The position numbers were made by a program, and so were the translations under genes. Below the pieces are notes generated by a model that saw only the letters and a program-made list of their open reading frames with translations, did no database searches and was not told where the DNA came from. A stretch of DNA of 64,000 nt from Virgisporangium aurantiacum. Its GTDB lineage: Bacteria; Actinomycetota; Actinomycetes; Mycobacteriales; Micromonosporaceae. The stretch is from NCBI RefSeq assembly GCF_016863635.1, contig NZ_BOPG01000012.1:372001-436000 (forward strand), read 5' to 3'. Positions 23,371-30,779 of the stretch are shown here, one piece after another (the stretch's first letter is position 1; each line of letters opens with the position of its first letter).

Positions 23371-24288
23371 ATGACGGCGGTCCAGCAGATCCAGGGCATC
23401 GTCGGGCGCCTGCGGGCCGAACTGCCCGCCCTGCCCGACGCGCTCGCCCGGATCGGCGAGCAGATCCTCGAGGACCCGGCCGAGGCGGCGCAGGCCTCGA
23501 TCGTCGACCTGGCGGAGCGGGCCGGCACCTCGACGGCCACCGTCACCCGATTCTGCCGCGTGCTCGGCTTCAAGGGGTACGCGGCCCTGCGGGTCGCGCT
23601 CGCCGCCGAGAGCGGGCGGCAGGAGCAGGCCCGCTGGGAGACCGACATCGGCCAGGAGATCGGTCCGGACGATCCGCTCGACCGCGTCCTCGGCATCATC
23701 GCCGGCGCCGACTCGCGCGCGATCCAGGAGACCGCCGCCCGCCTGGACCTCGACGGCGTCGCCCGCCTCGCCGACGCGATCGCCGTCGCCGGCCGGGTGG
23801 AGCTGTTCGGGCTCGGCAGCAGCGGCGCCGCCGCCCGCGAGATGGCGTTCCGCCTCGAACGCATCCGCATCCCGGTCTGGTACCGGGAGGACGCGCACAA
23901 GGCACTCACCAACGCCGCGCTGCTCGGCCCCGGCGACGTCGCGATCGGACTGTCCCACAGCGGGCGGACGCGGGAGGTCATCGAGACGCTCGCGGAGGCC
24001 GGGTCGCAGGGCGCGCTGACGGTCGCGGTGACGTCGTTCGAGCGCTCGCCGCTCGCCGAGACCGCCGAGATCTCCCTGATCACGGCGGTGCACGAGACGA
24101 CGTTCCGGCTCGCCGCGCTGGCCGCCCTGCACTCGCAACTGGTCGCCCTGGACCTGATCTACGTGGCGGTCGCCCAGCGCACCTACCAGCGCACCACCGA
24201 GGCGTTCGAGGTGACCGCGCGGGCGGTCGACGCCCACCGCGTCCCCGACGAACCCGGCGCCCGCCGCCGCAAACCCCGCCGAGCCTGA
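23371..24288 (+). CDS. RpiR/MurR-family phosphosugar-sensing regulator
   Basis: 305 residues. N-terminal RpiR helix-turn-helix (SIVDLAERAGTSTATVTRFC, near residues 45-64, continuing into RVLGFKGYAAL) and C-terminal SIS domain with ELFGLGSSGAAAREMAFRL and GLSHSGRTREVIE that binds a phosphosugar. ATG at 23371 follows AAAGGAA. It heads the amino-sugar operon and probably represses it until a sugar phosphate made by the operon kinase appears. Confidence 0.87.
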   Translation: MTAVQQIQGIVGRLRAELPALPDALARIGEQILEDPAEAAQASIVDLAERAGTSTATVTRFCRVLGFKGYAALRVALAAESGRQEQARWETDIGQEIGPDDPLDRVLGIIAGADSRAIQETAARLDLDGVARLADAIAVAGRVELFGLGSSGAAAREMAFRLERIRIPVWYREDAHKALTNAALLGPGDVAIGLSHSGRTREVIETLAEAGSQGALTVAVTSFERSPLAETAEISLITAVHETTFRLAALAALHSQLVALDLIYVAVAQRTYQRTTEAFEVTARAVDAHRVPDEPGARRRKPRRA

Positions 24289-24299
24289 GGAGACCCCCC

Positions 24300-25034
24300 A
24301 TGACAGCCCGCGCCTACCTGGCGATGATCACCGAACTTGTCGCGAAGGTCGGCACCGAACAGGCCGAGAACGTCGGCCGGGCCGCCGACCTGCTGGTCGC
24401 CGCCCTCGACGCCGGTGGCGTGGTGCAGGCGTTCGGCTCCGGCCACTCCGAGGCCCTCGCGATGGAGATCGCCGGCCGGGCCGGCGGCCTCGTGCCCACC
24501 AACCGCATCGCGCTGCGCGACATCGTGCTCTTCGGCGGCGAGCCGCGCGAGGTGCTCGAGGACCCGCTGCTGGAACGCGATCCCGACGTGGCCCGGCGGA
24601 TCTACGACCTGGCCGCCGTCGACCCCCGCGACGTCTTCGTCGTCGCCTCGAACTCCGGCGTGAACGGCGTCGTCGTGGAACTCGCGCTCCTGGTGAAGGA
24701 GCGCGGCCACGGCCTGGTGGCGGTCACGTCGTTGGAGCACTCCGGCCGGGTGACGCCACTGCACCCGTCCGGCCGCCGGCTGTCCGAGATCGCCGACGTG
24801 GTGCTGGACAACGGCGCCCCGTACGGCGACACCGCGTTGCCCGAGGGCACCGGCGCGGTCTCCTCGGTCACCGGCGCGGTGCTTGCCCAGCAACTCGTGG
24901 CCGAGGTGGTCGACCGCCTCGTCGCCGCCGGACAGACGCCGCCGATCTACCGGTCCGCCAACACCCCGGGCGGGCACGACCACAACCTGCTCCTCGAAGC
25001 GAAATACGCGGGACGCATCCGCCGCCTCGCATAA
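24300..25034 (+). CDS. SIS-domain sugar-phosphate protein (UPF0309-like)
   Basis: 244 residues with a SIS fold: QAFGSGHSEALAMEIAGRAG near residue 42 and FVVASNSGVNGVVVELALL near residue 112. Related proteins are sugar isomerases or binders, and MurQ etherases share the fold. GAGGAG precedes ATG at 24300, 11 bp after the regulator stop. Context (kinase, GlcNAc-type importer, MurR-type regulator) suggests action on an amino-sugar 6-phosphate; the reaction is not determinable from sequence. Confidence 0.75.
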   Translation: MTARAYLAMITELVAKVGTEQAENVGRAADLLVAALDAGGVVQAFGSGHSEALAMEIAGRAGGLVPTNRIALRDIVLFGGEPREVLEDPLLERDPDVARRIYDLAAVDPRDVFVVASNSGVNGVVVELALLVKERGHGLVAVTSLEHSGRVTPLHPSGRRLSEIADVVLDNGAPYGDTALPEGTGAVSSVTGAVLAQQLVAEVVDRLVAAGQTPPIYRSANTPGGHDHNLLLEAKYAGRIRRLA

Positions 25035-25038
25035 ACAC

Positions 25039-25084
25039 CGCGGTCCACCCAGCCGAGCGAGGTACGCCCGGCCGATGGACCGCG
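25039..25084. other. Intercistronic stem-loop before ngcE
   Basis: CGCGGTCCA (25039-25047) and TGGACCGCG (25076-25084) form a perfect 9-bp stem with a 28-nt loop in the 85-bp gap between the SIS gene and ngcE. Possibly adjusts expression of the abundant binding protein. Confidence 0.4.
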
Positions 25085-25119
25085 CCCCGAACTGCCTTCC
25101 GACGCCAAGGAGTCCCCCG

Positions 25120-26502
25120 GTGTCCATCACCCTCCACCCCACCCGACGCACCCTGTTGGCGGGCGCCAGCGCGCTCGCCCTCACCGCCTGCGCCACCAAC
25201 GCCGGCAAGTCCGGCGACGAGAGCCGCAAGGGCACCGCCAGCAACGAGAACCCGCTCGGCGTCGCGTCCGACGCCCCGCTCGAGGTCGTCATCTTCAAGG
25301 GCGGCTACGGCGACCAGTACGCGCAGCAGGCCCGCGACGGCTACCGGCAGCGCCACCAGCAGTCGACCATCGACTACAAGGCGATCCAGCGCGTCGGCGA
25401 GGTGCTGCAACCACGGTTCATCGCCGACAACCCGCCCGACGTCGTCGACAACACCGGCGCCGGCCGGCTCGACCTCGCCACGCTCGTCTCGTCGGGCAAG
25501 CTGCGCGACCTGACCGAACTCCTCGACGCGCCCAGCCTCGACGACCCGTCCGTGAAGGTTCGCGACACCCTGCTACCCGGCGTGATCGACGAGGGCACCT
25601 ACGACGGGAAACCGTTGGTGCTCAACTACGCCTCGGTGCTGTGGGGCATCTGGTACTCCAAGTCGCTGTTCGCCCAGAAGGGCTGGACCTACCCGAAGAC
25701 GTGGGCCGACATGCTCACGCTCTGCGGCGAGATCAAGAAGGCCGGCGTCGCGCCGTGGACATGGCAGGGCAAGTACCCCGAGTACATGAACGACCCGCTG
25801 ATCTCGTTGGCCGCCAAGGCCGGCGGGCAGGACCTCGTGAAGTCGATCGACAACCTCGAACCGAACGCGTGGAAGAGCCCCGCGATGACGGCCGCGGTCA
25901 CCGCGATCCACGAGCTCGTCGCCCGCGGCTACGTGATGAGCGGCTCGGAAGGACTCTCGCACACCGAGGCGCAGAACGCGTGGAGCAAGGGCCAGGCGGC
26001 GTTCATCCCGTGCGGGTCCTGGCTGGAGAGCGAGCAGGAACCGGTCACCACGCCGGGTTTCGACATGGTGATGGCGACGGTTCCCTCGCTCGACAACGAC
26101 AAGCTGCCCGCCGGCGCGGTGATGTCGGCCAGCAGCGAGTCGTTCCTGGTTCCGGCCAAGGCGAAGAACGCCCAGGGCGGCCTGGAGTACCTGCGGGTCC
26201 TGCTGTCCCGCGACATCGCGAAAGGGTTCGCCCAGAACTCCAAGGCGCTGCCGGTGGTTCGCGGGGCGACCGACGGGCTGACCCTCTCCAGTGGACTGTC
26301 TTCGGTCGCGCAGGCCGCGAAGTCGACGGACCTGTTCGGCTACCGGTTCCGCACCTGGTACCCGCCGTTGGCCAAGGGCCTCGACGACGCGACCGGTGAG
26401 CTGATGACCGGCCGCGTGACGCCGGCGCAGTGGGCCGACCGCGTACAGAAGGCCGCCGACGAGGTGGCGAAGGATTCATCAGTCACCAAGCGCAAGCGCT
26501 AG
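25120..26502 (+). CDS. ngcE: NgcE-like GlcNAc/chitobiose-binding lipoprotein
   Basis: 460 residues. RR at 9-10, hydrophobic core and lipobox ALTAC (Cys24) suggest a Tat- or Sec-exported lipoprotein. After NPLGVASDAPLEVVIFKGGY the protein carries PRFIADNPPDVVDNTGA, VRDTLLPGVID and YDGKPLVLNY, the pattern of Streptomyces NgcE, which binds GlcNAc and diacetylchitobiose. GTG at 25120 follows AAGGAG. Followed by two CUT1 permeases with no ATPase nearby, as expected if a shared MsiK-type ATPase powers it. Confidence 0.85.
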   Translation: MSITLHPTRRTLLAGASALALTACATNAGKSGDESRKGTASNENPLGVASDAPLEVVIFKGGYGDQYAQQARDGYRQRHQQSTIDYKAIQRVGEVLQPRFIADNPPDVVDNTGAGRLDLATLVSSGKLRDLTELLDAPSLDDPSVKVRDTLLPGVIDEGTYDGKPLVLNYASVLWGIWYSKSLFAQKGWTYPKTWADMLTLCGEIKKAGVAPWTWQGKYPEYMNDPLISLAAKAGGQDLVKSIDNLEPNAWKSPAMTAAVTAIHELVARGYVMSGSEGLSHTEAQNAWSKGQAAFIPCGSWLESEQEPVTTPGFDMVMATVPSLDNDKLPAGAVMSASSESFLVPAKAKNAQGGLEYLRVLLSRDIAKGFAQNSKALPVVRGATDGLTLSSGLSSVAQAAKSTDLFGYRFRTWYPPLAKGLDDATGELMTGRVTPAQWADRVQKAADEVAKDSSVTKRKR

Positions 26503-26504
26503 CG

Positions 26505-27383
26505 ATGCGACACGGCCGGCTCCGGTTCCTCACCGGGGCGTTGATCCCACCCCTGGCGCTGTACGGGCTGTTCGTGCTGTGGCCCTACGCGCAGGCGTTC
26601 TACCTGGCGTTCACCGACTTCGACGGCGTGTCGGCCGACGTGAACCTGGTGTGGTTCGACAACTTCACGAGGCTGTGGGACGACCGGTTGTTCCGCGCCG
26701 GCCTGACGCACACCGCGCTGCTCGTCCTCGTCGTGCCGCCGCTGACCGTCGCGCTGGGACTGTTCCTCGCGGCGGCGACCAGGGTCGGCCGGGCGGCCCG
26801 CGCGTACCGGGTCGTGTACTTCTTCCCGCAACTGCTGTCGGTCGCGATCGTGGCGGTGCTGTGGCAGTTCGTCTACACGCCGAATTCGGGGCTGCTGAAC
26901 GGTTTCCTGAACACGGTCGGCGTCGAGGGTCGCAGTTGGCTCGCGGAACCGGACCTCGCCCTGTGGTGCGTGACGGCCGCGATGATCTGGTCGGCGGTCG
27001 GGTTCTACGTGGTGCTGTTCGCCGCGGCGATGGACTCGATACCGGCGCACATCATCGAGGCCGCCCGCATCGACGGCGCCGGACCGGTCGAGCTGTTCTT
27101 CCGGATCACGCTGCCGCTGGTGTGGGACAGCGTGCAGGTGGCGTTCGTGTACCTCGGAATCCTGGCGCTGGACGGGTTCGCGCTCGTCCAGATCATGACG
27201 GTCGGCCCGGGCGGGCCGGACAACAGCACCGAGGTGATCGGGTTGACGCTGTACCGCGCCGCGTTCACGTACGGCCGCTTCGGCTACGCGTCGGCGATGG
27301 GTGTCGTGCTGTTCTTCCTCAGCCTGACCCTGGCCGTGCTCGCGATGCGGTTCAGCCGCCGGGAATCGGTGGAGCTGGCATGA
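26505..27383 (+). CDS. ngcF: NgcF-like sugar ABC permease
   Basis: 292 residues, six membrane segments of MalF/CUT1 type: LIPPLALYGLFVLWPYAQAF at the N-terminus, and EAA loop EAARIDGAGPVELFFRITLP near residue 185. ATG is 2 bp after the ngcE stop. Forms the channel for GlcNAc/chitobiose with NgcG. Confidence 0.87.
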   Translation: MRHGRLRFLTGALIPPLALYGLFVLWPYAQAFYLAFTDFDGVSADVNLVWFDNFTRLWDDRLFRAGLTHTALLVLVVPPLTVALGLFLAAATRVGRAARAYRVVYFFPQLLSVAIVAVLWQFVYTPNSGLLNGFLNTVGVEGRSWLAEPDLALWCVTAAMIWSAVGFYVVLFAAAMDSIPAHIIEAARIDGAGPVELFFRITLPLVWDSVQVAFVYLGILALDGFALVQIMTVGPGGPDNSTEVIGLTLYRAAFTYGRFGYASAMGVVLFFLSLTLAVLAMRFSRRESVELA

Positions 27384-28195
27384 GACGGTCCCTGGTGCAT
27401 CTCGTGCTGCTCTTCTGGGCCGTCCTGGTGACGTTCCCGTTGCTGTGGGCCGTGGTCTCGTCGTTGAAGACCGACGAGGAGATCTTCGACAGCCCGTGGT
27501 CGCTTCCCGAGAGCCCGCAGTTCGACAACTGGGCGCGGGCGTGGGAGGCGGCGTCGATCGGGCGCTACCTGTTCAACACGGTGATCGTGGTCGGCGGCGC
27601 GCTCGTCCTCACCATGCTCGGCGGCGCGCTCGTCGCGTACTGCCTGGCCCGGTACCGGTTCCCCGGCAACCGGCTCATCTACTACACGCTCGTCGCCGGG
27701 ATGCTGTTCCCGGTGTTCCTCGCGCTCGTCCCGCTGTTCTTCGTGGTCGACCAGCTCGGGCTGCTCGGCACGTACCACGGCCTGATCCTGGTGTACGCGG
27801 CGTACGCGTTGCCGTTCACGGTGTTCTTCCTGCACTCGTTCTTCCGCTCGCTGCCCGGCGAGGTGGCCGAGGCCGCGTTCCTCGACGGGTGCTCGCACGC
27901 GGGCGTGTTCTTCCGCGTCATGTTGCCGATGGCCCGTCCGGGGCTGCTCAGCGTCGGCATCTTCAACGTGGTCGGCCTCTGGAACCAGTACCTGCTGCCG
28001 CTCGCGCTCAACCCCGACCCCGACCGGTACGTGCTGGCACAGGGGCTGGCGTTCCTCGCCGTCAGCCAGGGCTACCGCAGCGACTGGAGCGGCCTGTTCG
28101 CCGGTCTGGTCATCGCGATGCTCCCCGTTCTCCTCGCCTATCTCCTCTTCCAACGGCAGATCCGGGCCGGCCTCACCGCAGGGGCGGTGAGATAG
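27380..28195 (+). CDS. ngcG: NgcG-like sugar ABC permease
   Basis: 271 residues of MalG/CUT1 type: LLFWAVLVTFPLLWAVVSSL, LARYRFPGNRLIYY, EAA loop EAAFLDGCSHAGVFFRVMLP near residue 180. ATG overlaps the ngcF stop (ATGA). No ATPase gene follows. Confidence 0.87.
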   Translation: MRRSLVHLVLLFWAVLVTFPLLWAVVSSLKTDEEIFDSPWSLPESPQFDNWARAWEAASIGRYLFNTVIVVGGALVLTMLGGALVAYCLARYRFPGNRLIYYTLVAGMLFPVFLALVPLFFVVDQLGLLGTYHGLILVYAAYALPFTVFFLHSFFRSLPGEVAEAAFLDGCSHAGVFFRVMLPMARPGLLSVGIFNVVGLWNQYLLPLALNPDPDRYVLAQGLAFLAVSQGYRSDWSGLFAGLVIAMLPVLLAYLLFQRQIRAGLTAGAVR

Positions 28196-28236
28196 CGACC
28201 CGTCCGTTTGCACCTCCCCCGATTGGAGCAAAGGAC

Positions 28237-29451
28237 GTGAGATCACCCCACCCCCTGGTCACCTCGCTGACCGCCACCATGGTGGCGCTCGCGGCCGGCA
28301 CCGTCGCCGCCGCCGCGTTCGTCACCACCACTCCCAGCGTGGCCTTGGCCGCCGAGTGCCAGGCCCTGTTCGACGACTTCACCTACAGCGGCCCGGCCGA
28401 TCCGCTCATCGGCCAGCGCGGCTGGACGGTGCGTACCAACGCCGGCGGGCCCGGCGTGCCCGGCGCGTCGTGGCCGGCGTCGAACGTGTCGTTCCCCACC
28501 GTCGACGGCGCGAAGTCGTTGCAACTGCAGGCTTCCACCGACGGCACCGGCGCCGGCACCAGCCAGGCCGAGTTCCTGCACCAACGCAAGTTCTTCGAGG
28601 GGACGTACGCGGCGCGCGTCAAGTTCGCCGACGCCCCGGTGACCGGCAACGACGGCGATCACCTCGTGGAGACGTTCTTCACGATCACCCCGCTGAACGC
28701 CCCGATGGACCCCGACTACGGCGAGATCGACTTCGAGTACCTGCCCAACGGCGGCTGGGGCGAGCCGAGCAACATCCTCTACGAGACCACGTGGGAGACC
28801 TACCGGCCCGACCCGTGGGAGGCCGTGAACACGCACGGCGAGCAGCGGCAGAGCTACAACGGCTGGCACGACCTGCAGTTCACGGTGTCGGCCGGGCACG
28901 TGCGGTACTACGTCGACGGCGCGCTCGTCGCCGACCACAGCGGCATCTACTACCCCGAGACGCCGATGTCGATCAACTTCAACCTCTGGTTCATCGACAC
29001 CGCCACCCACTCCGGCGGCGTGTCGACGTACCGCCAGCAGATCGACTACCTGTACCACACCGTGAACGAGGCGCTCACCCCGGCGCAGGTCGCGTCGCGG
29101 GTGGCCGGGTTCCGGTCGACGGGCGTCGCGCACAAGGACACCGTCGGCAGCGGCGGGTCGTGCCCCCAGCCGTCGAACCCGGGCTCACCGTCGAACCCGG
29201 GATCGCCGTCCAACCCCGGATCGCCGTCGCAGAGCAACCCGGGCAACCCCGGCAACTGCTCCACCGCTCCACTGTGGACGATCTCCGGCCAGTACACCAC
29301 CGGCGCCACGGTACGGTGGGAACGCAGCCGGAACGGTGACCCGAACGGCCCGAAGTCCGGCGACGGCGTGCACCTGTGGCGCGCCCGGTGGTGGACCCAG
29401 GGCAGCGAACCGGGCTGGACCGCGCAGTGGCAGGATCTCGGCCGCTGCTGA
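28237..29451 (+). CDS. Secreted GH16 glycosidase/transglycosidase with chitin-binding module
   Basis: 404 residues. Signal peptide ending near SVALAAEC, then a GH16 domain whose catalytic motif is GEIDFEY (E-x-D-x-E, near residue 167) inside PDYGEIDFEYLPNGGWGE. A low-complexity PSNPGS linker (about residues 314-336) joins a C-terminal CBM5/12-type module (WTISGQYTTGATVRW, HLWRARWWTQGSEPG). GTG at 28237 follows GGAGCAAAGG. Lies in the GlcNAc/chitobiose operon, so it may attack chitin-glucan of fungal walls; the true substrate is open, as GH16 mostly acts on beta-1,3 or beta-1,4 glucans and galactans. Confidence 0.82.
   Translation: MRSPHPLVTSLTATMVALAAGTVAAAAFVTTTPSVALAAECQALFDDFTYSGPADPLIGQRGWTVRTNAGGPGVPGASWPASNVSFPTVDGAKSLQLQASTDGTGAGTSQAEFLHQRKFFEGTYAARVKFADAPVTGNDGDHLVETFFTITPLNAPMDPDYGEIDFEYLPNGGWGEPSNILYETTWETYRPDPWEAVNTHGEQRQSYNGWHDLQFTVSAGHVRYYVDGALVADHSGIYYPETPMSINFNLWFIDTATHSGGVSTYRQQIDYLYHTVNEALTPAQVASRVAGFRSTGVAHKDTVGSGGSCPQPSNPGSPSNPGSPSNPGSPSQSNPGNPGNCSTAPLWTISGQYTTGATVRWERSRNGDPNGPKSGDGVHLWRARWWTQGSEPGWTAQWQDLGRC
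29175..29241 (+). repeat. PSNPGS-coding linker repeats
   Basis: Direct repeats of an 18-bp unit coding PSNPGS, about 3.5 copies, inside the GH16 gene; they encode the flexible linker between catalytic and chitin-binding modules. Confidence 0.7.
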
Positions 29452-29460
29452 ACGAGAGTC

Positions 29461-29492
29461 GGGGGCGGGTTTCCAGCCCGAAACCCGCCCCC
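29461..29492. terminator. Strong stem-loop after the GH16 gene
   Basis: GGGGGCGGGTTT (29461-29472), 8-nt loop, AAACCCGCCCCC (29481-29492): a perfect 12-bp stem 9 bp past the GH16 stop. No T-run follows. Likely a terminator or attenuator that lowers kinase expression relative to the upstream genes. Confidence 0.7.
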
Positions 29493-29515
29493 TCCACGGA
29501 AACGGAAAGGGACCG

Positions 29516-30406
29516 GTGCTCGTCCTCGGTATCGACATCGGCGGCACGTCCACCCGCGCACTCGTGACCACCGTCGCCGGCGACCGGGTGGGCTTCGGGC
29601 GGGCCGGCGCCGGCAACCCCGTCACCGTGCCGGTCGACGAGGGCGCGTCGAACCTGCGAAGCGCGCTCGCCGCGGCACTGTCCGATGTGGACGTCGCAAG
29701 CATCGCGGCGGTGGTGGCCGGCGCCGCCGGCGCGGCGCACCCGGAACCGGTCGAGCGCGCGCTCCGCGCCGAAGGCATCCGCTGCCCGGTGCGCGTCGTC
29801 GGCGACGCCGTCACCGCGTTCGCCGCCGGCACCGACGAACCCGCCGGCACCGTCCTCATCGCCGGCACCGGCGCGGTCGCCGCCGCCGTCGACGGCGACC
29901 GCCTCGTCCGCACCGCCGACGGCCTCGGCTGGCTGCTCGGCGACCTCGGCTCCGCGTTCTGGATCGGCCGCGCGGCCGCCGTCGCCACCGCGAACCGGCG
30001 CTACGCCGGGGCGGCGACGAGCCCGCTCACCGACGCGGTGGCGGCGGCCCTGGAACCGGGCCCGCCGACCGGGGTGTCCACAGTGGACGGCGACGCGGTC
30101 GTCACCGCCGTCTACCGGCGCGAACCGCGGGAACTGGCCGCGCTGGCGCCGCTCGTCACGGCGGCCGCCGAGGCGGGCGACCCCGGCGCGGAAACAATCC
30201 TCGACGAGGCCGCCGCGCACCTGTTCGCGACGGTCTCGCGCGTCCGGACACCCGGCCCGCTCGTGCTCGCCGGCGGCGTGCTGCGCCACTGCGCGCCGGT
30301 GCGGCAGGGCCTGGTGAGCCGGCTGGGCCCGGAGGTGCGGATCAGCACCGCCCGCACCGGCGAGGAGGGCGCCGCCCGCCTCGCCGCGAGACTGCTAGCT
30401 CGATAG
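29516..30406 (+). CDS. BadF/BadG-type GlcNAc/MurNAc kinase
   Basis: 296 residues of the ASKHA fold: phosphate-1 loop LGIDIGGTSTRALVTT at the N-terminus, VVAGAAGAAHPEP, phosphate-2 loop VLIAGTGAVAAAV near residue 120 and adenosine loop PLVLAGGVLRHC. The BadF/MurK subgroup phosphorylates N-acetyl amino sugars. GTG at 29516 follows GGAAAGGGA. Last gene of the NgcEFG operon, supporting GlcNAc or MurNAc as substrate; its product may be the ligand of the RpiR-type regulator. Confidence 0.83.
   Translation: MLVLGIDIGGTSTRALVTTVAGDRVGFGRAGAGNPVTVPVDEGASNLRSALAAALSDVDVASIAAVVAGAAGAAHPEPVERALRAEGIRCPVRVVGDAVTAFAAGTDEPAGTVLIAGTGAVAAAVDGDRLVRTADGLGWLLGDLGSAFWIGRAAAVATANRRYAGAATSPLTDAVAAALEPGPPTGVSTVDGDAVVTAVYRREPRELAALAPLVTAAAEAGDPGAETILDEAAAHLFATVSRVRTPGPLVLAGGVLRHCAPVRQGLVSRLGPEVRISTARTGEEGAARLAARLLAR
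30076..30088. repeat. GTCCACAGTGGAC palindrome, copy 2
   Basis: Perfect copy within the kinase gene, identical to copy 1; it encodes ...STVDG in this frame. Confidence 0.75.
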
Positions 30407-30718
30407 CGCCTTCTCCAGCTCGGACTTGCTCATGCTGGAGCGGCCCTTGATGTTCTTCTTCTTCGCCTCGTTGTAGAGCTGTTCCTTCGTGCGCCCCTGC
30501 GCGCCGGTGTGCGAGCGCTTGCCGCCGCGGTGACCCGACGACACGTCGTTCAACGACGACCTGCTCGCCGTGCGGGACTCGCCCGCCCGGGCGCGCTCCT
30601 TGTTCACCGTGCGCGCCGCGATCTCCGTGGCCCGCTTCTTCGGCACGCCGCGCTTCTGCGCGCTCTCCTTGATGTGCTCGTACTGGCGCTCACGCTTCGG
30701 ACTCGATCCCGCCGGCAT
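30395..30718 (-). CDS. Small Rho-N-domain-like protein (often called plasmid stabilisation protein)
   Basis: 107 residues, very basic. N-terminal SPKRERQYEHIKESAQKRG, a glycine/serine middle, and C-terminal TKEQLYNEAKKKNIKGRSSM followed by SKSELEKAL, a SAP/Rho-N-type helix pair likely to touch nucleic acid. ATG at 30718 follows GGAGG; the longer reading to 30787 would enter pyc. Common, single-copy chromosomal protein in actinobacteria of unknown function. Converges on the kinase with a 12-bp overlap. Confidence 0.72.
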   Translation of the reverse strand: MPAGSSPKRERQYEHIKESAQKRGVPKKRATEIAARTVNKERARAGESRTASRSSLNDVSSGHRGGKRSHTGAQGRTKEQLYNEAKKKNIKGRSSMSKSELEKALSS

Positions 30719-30779
30719 GACGACCTCCAACAGGTAGGCAACAGGCAGAGAGTTCCCGCAATGGACGCACTGAAACCGG

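Noticed and set aside
26481..26503. CACCAAGCGCAAGCGCTAGC near the ngcE end, resembling a KstR2 site
   Set aside because: Does not fit AnCAAGnnCTTGnT (no CTTG half) and is explained by the codons for the basic C-terminus KRKR.
29175..29250. CRISPR-like direct repeats
   Set aside because: The repeats are in frame, code for a PSNPGS linker and have no unique spacers.
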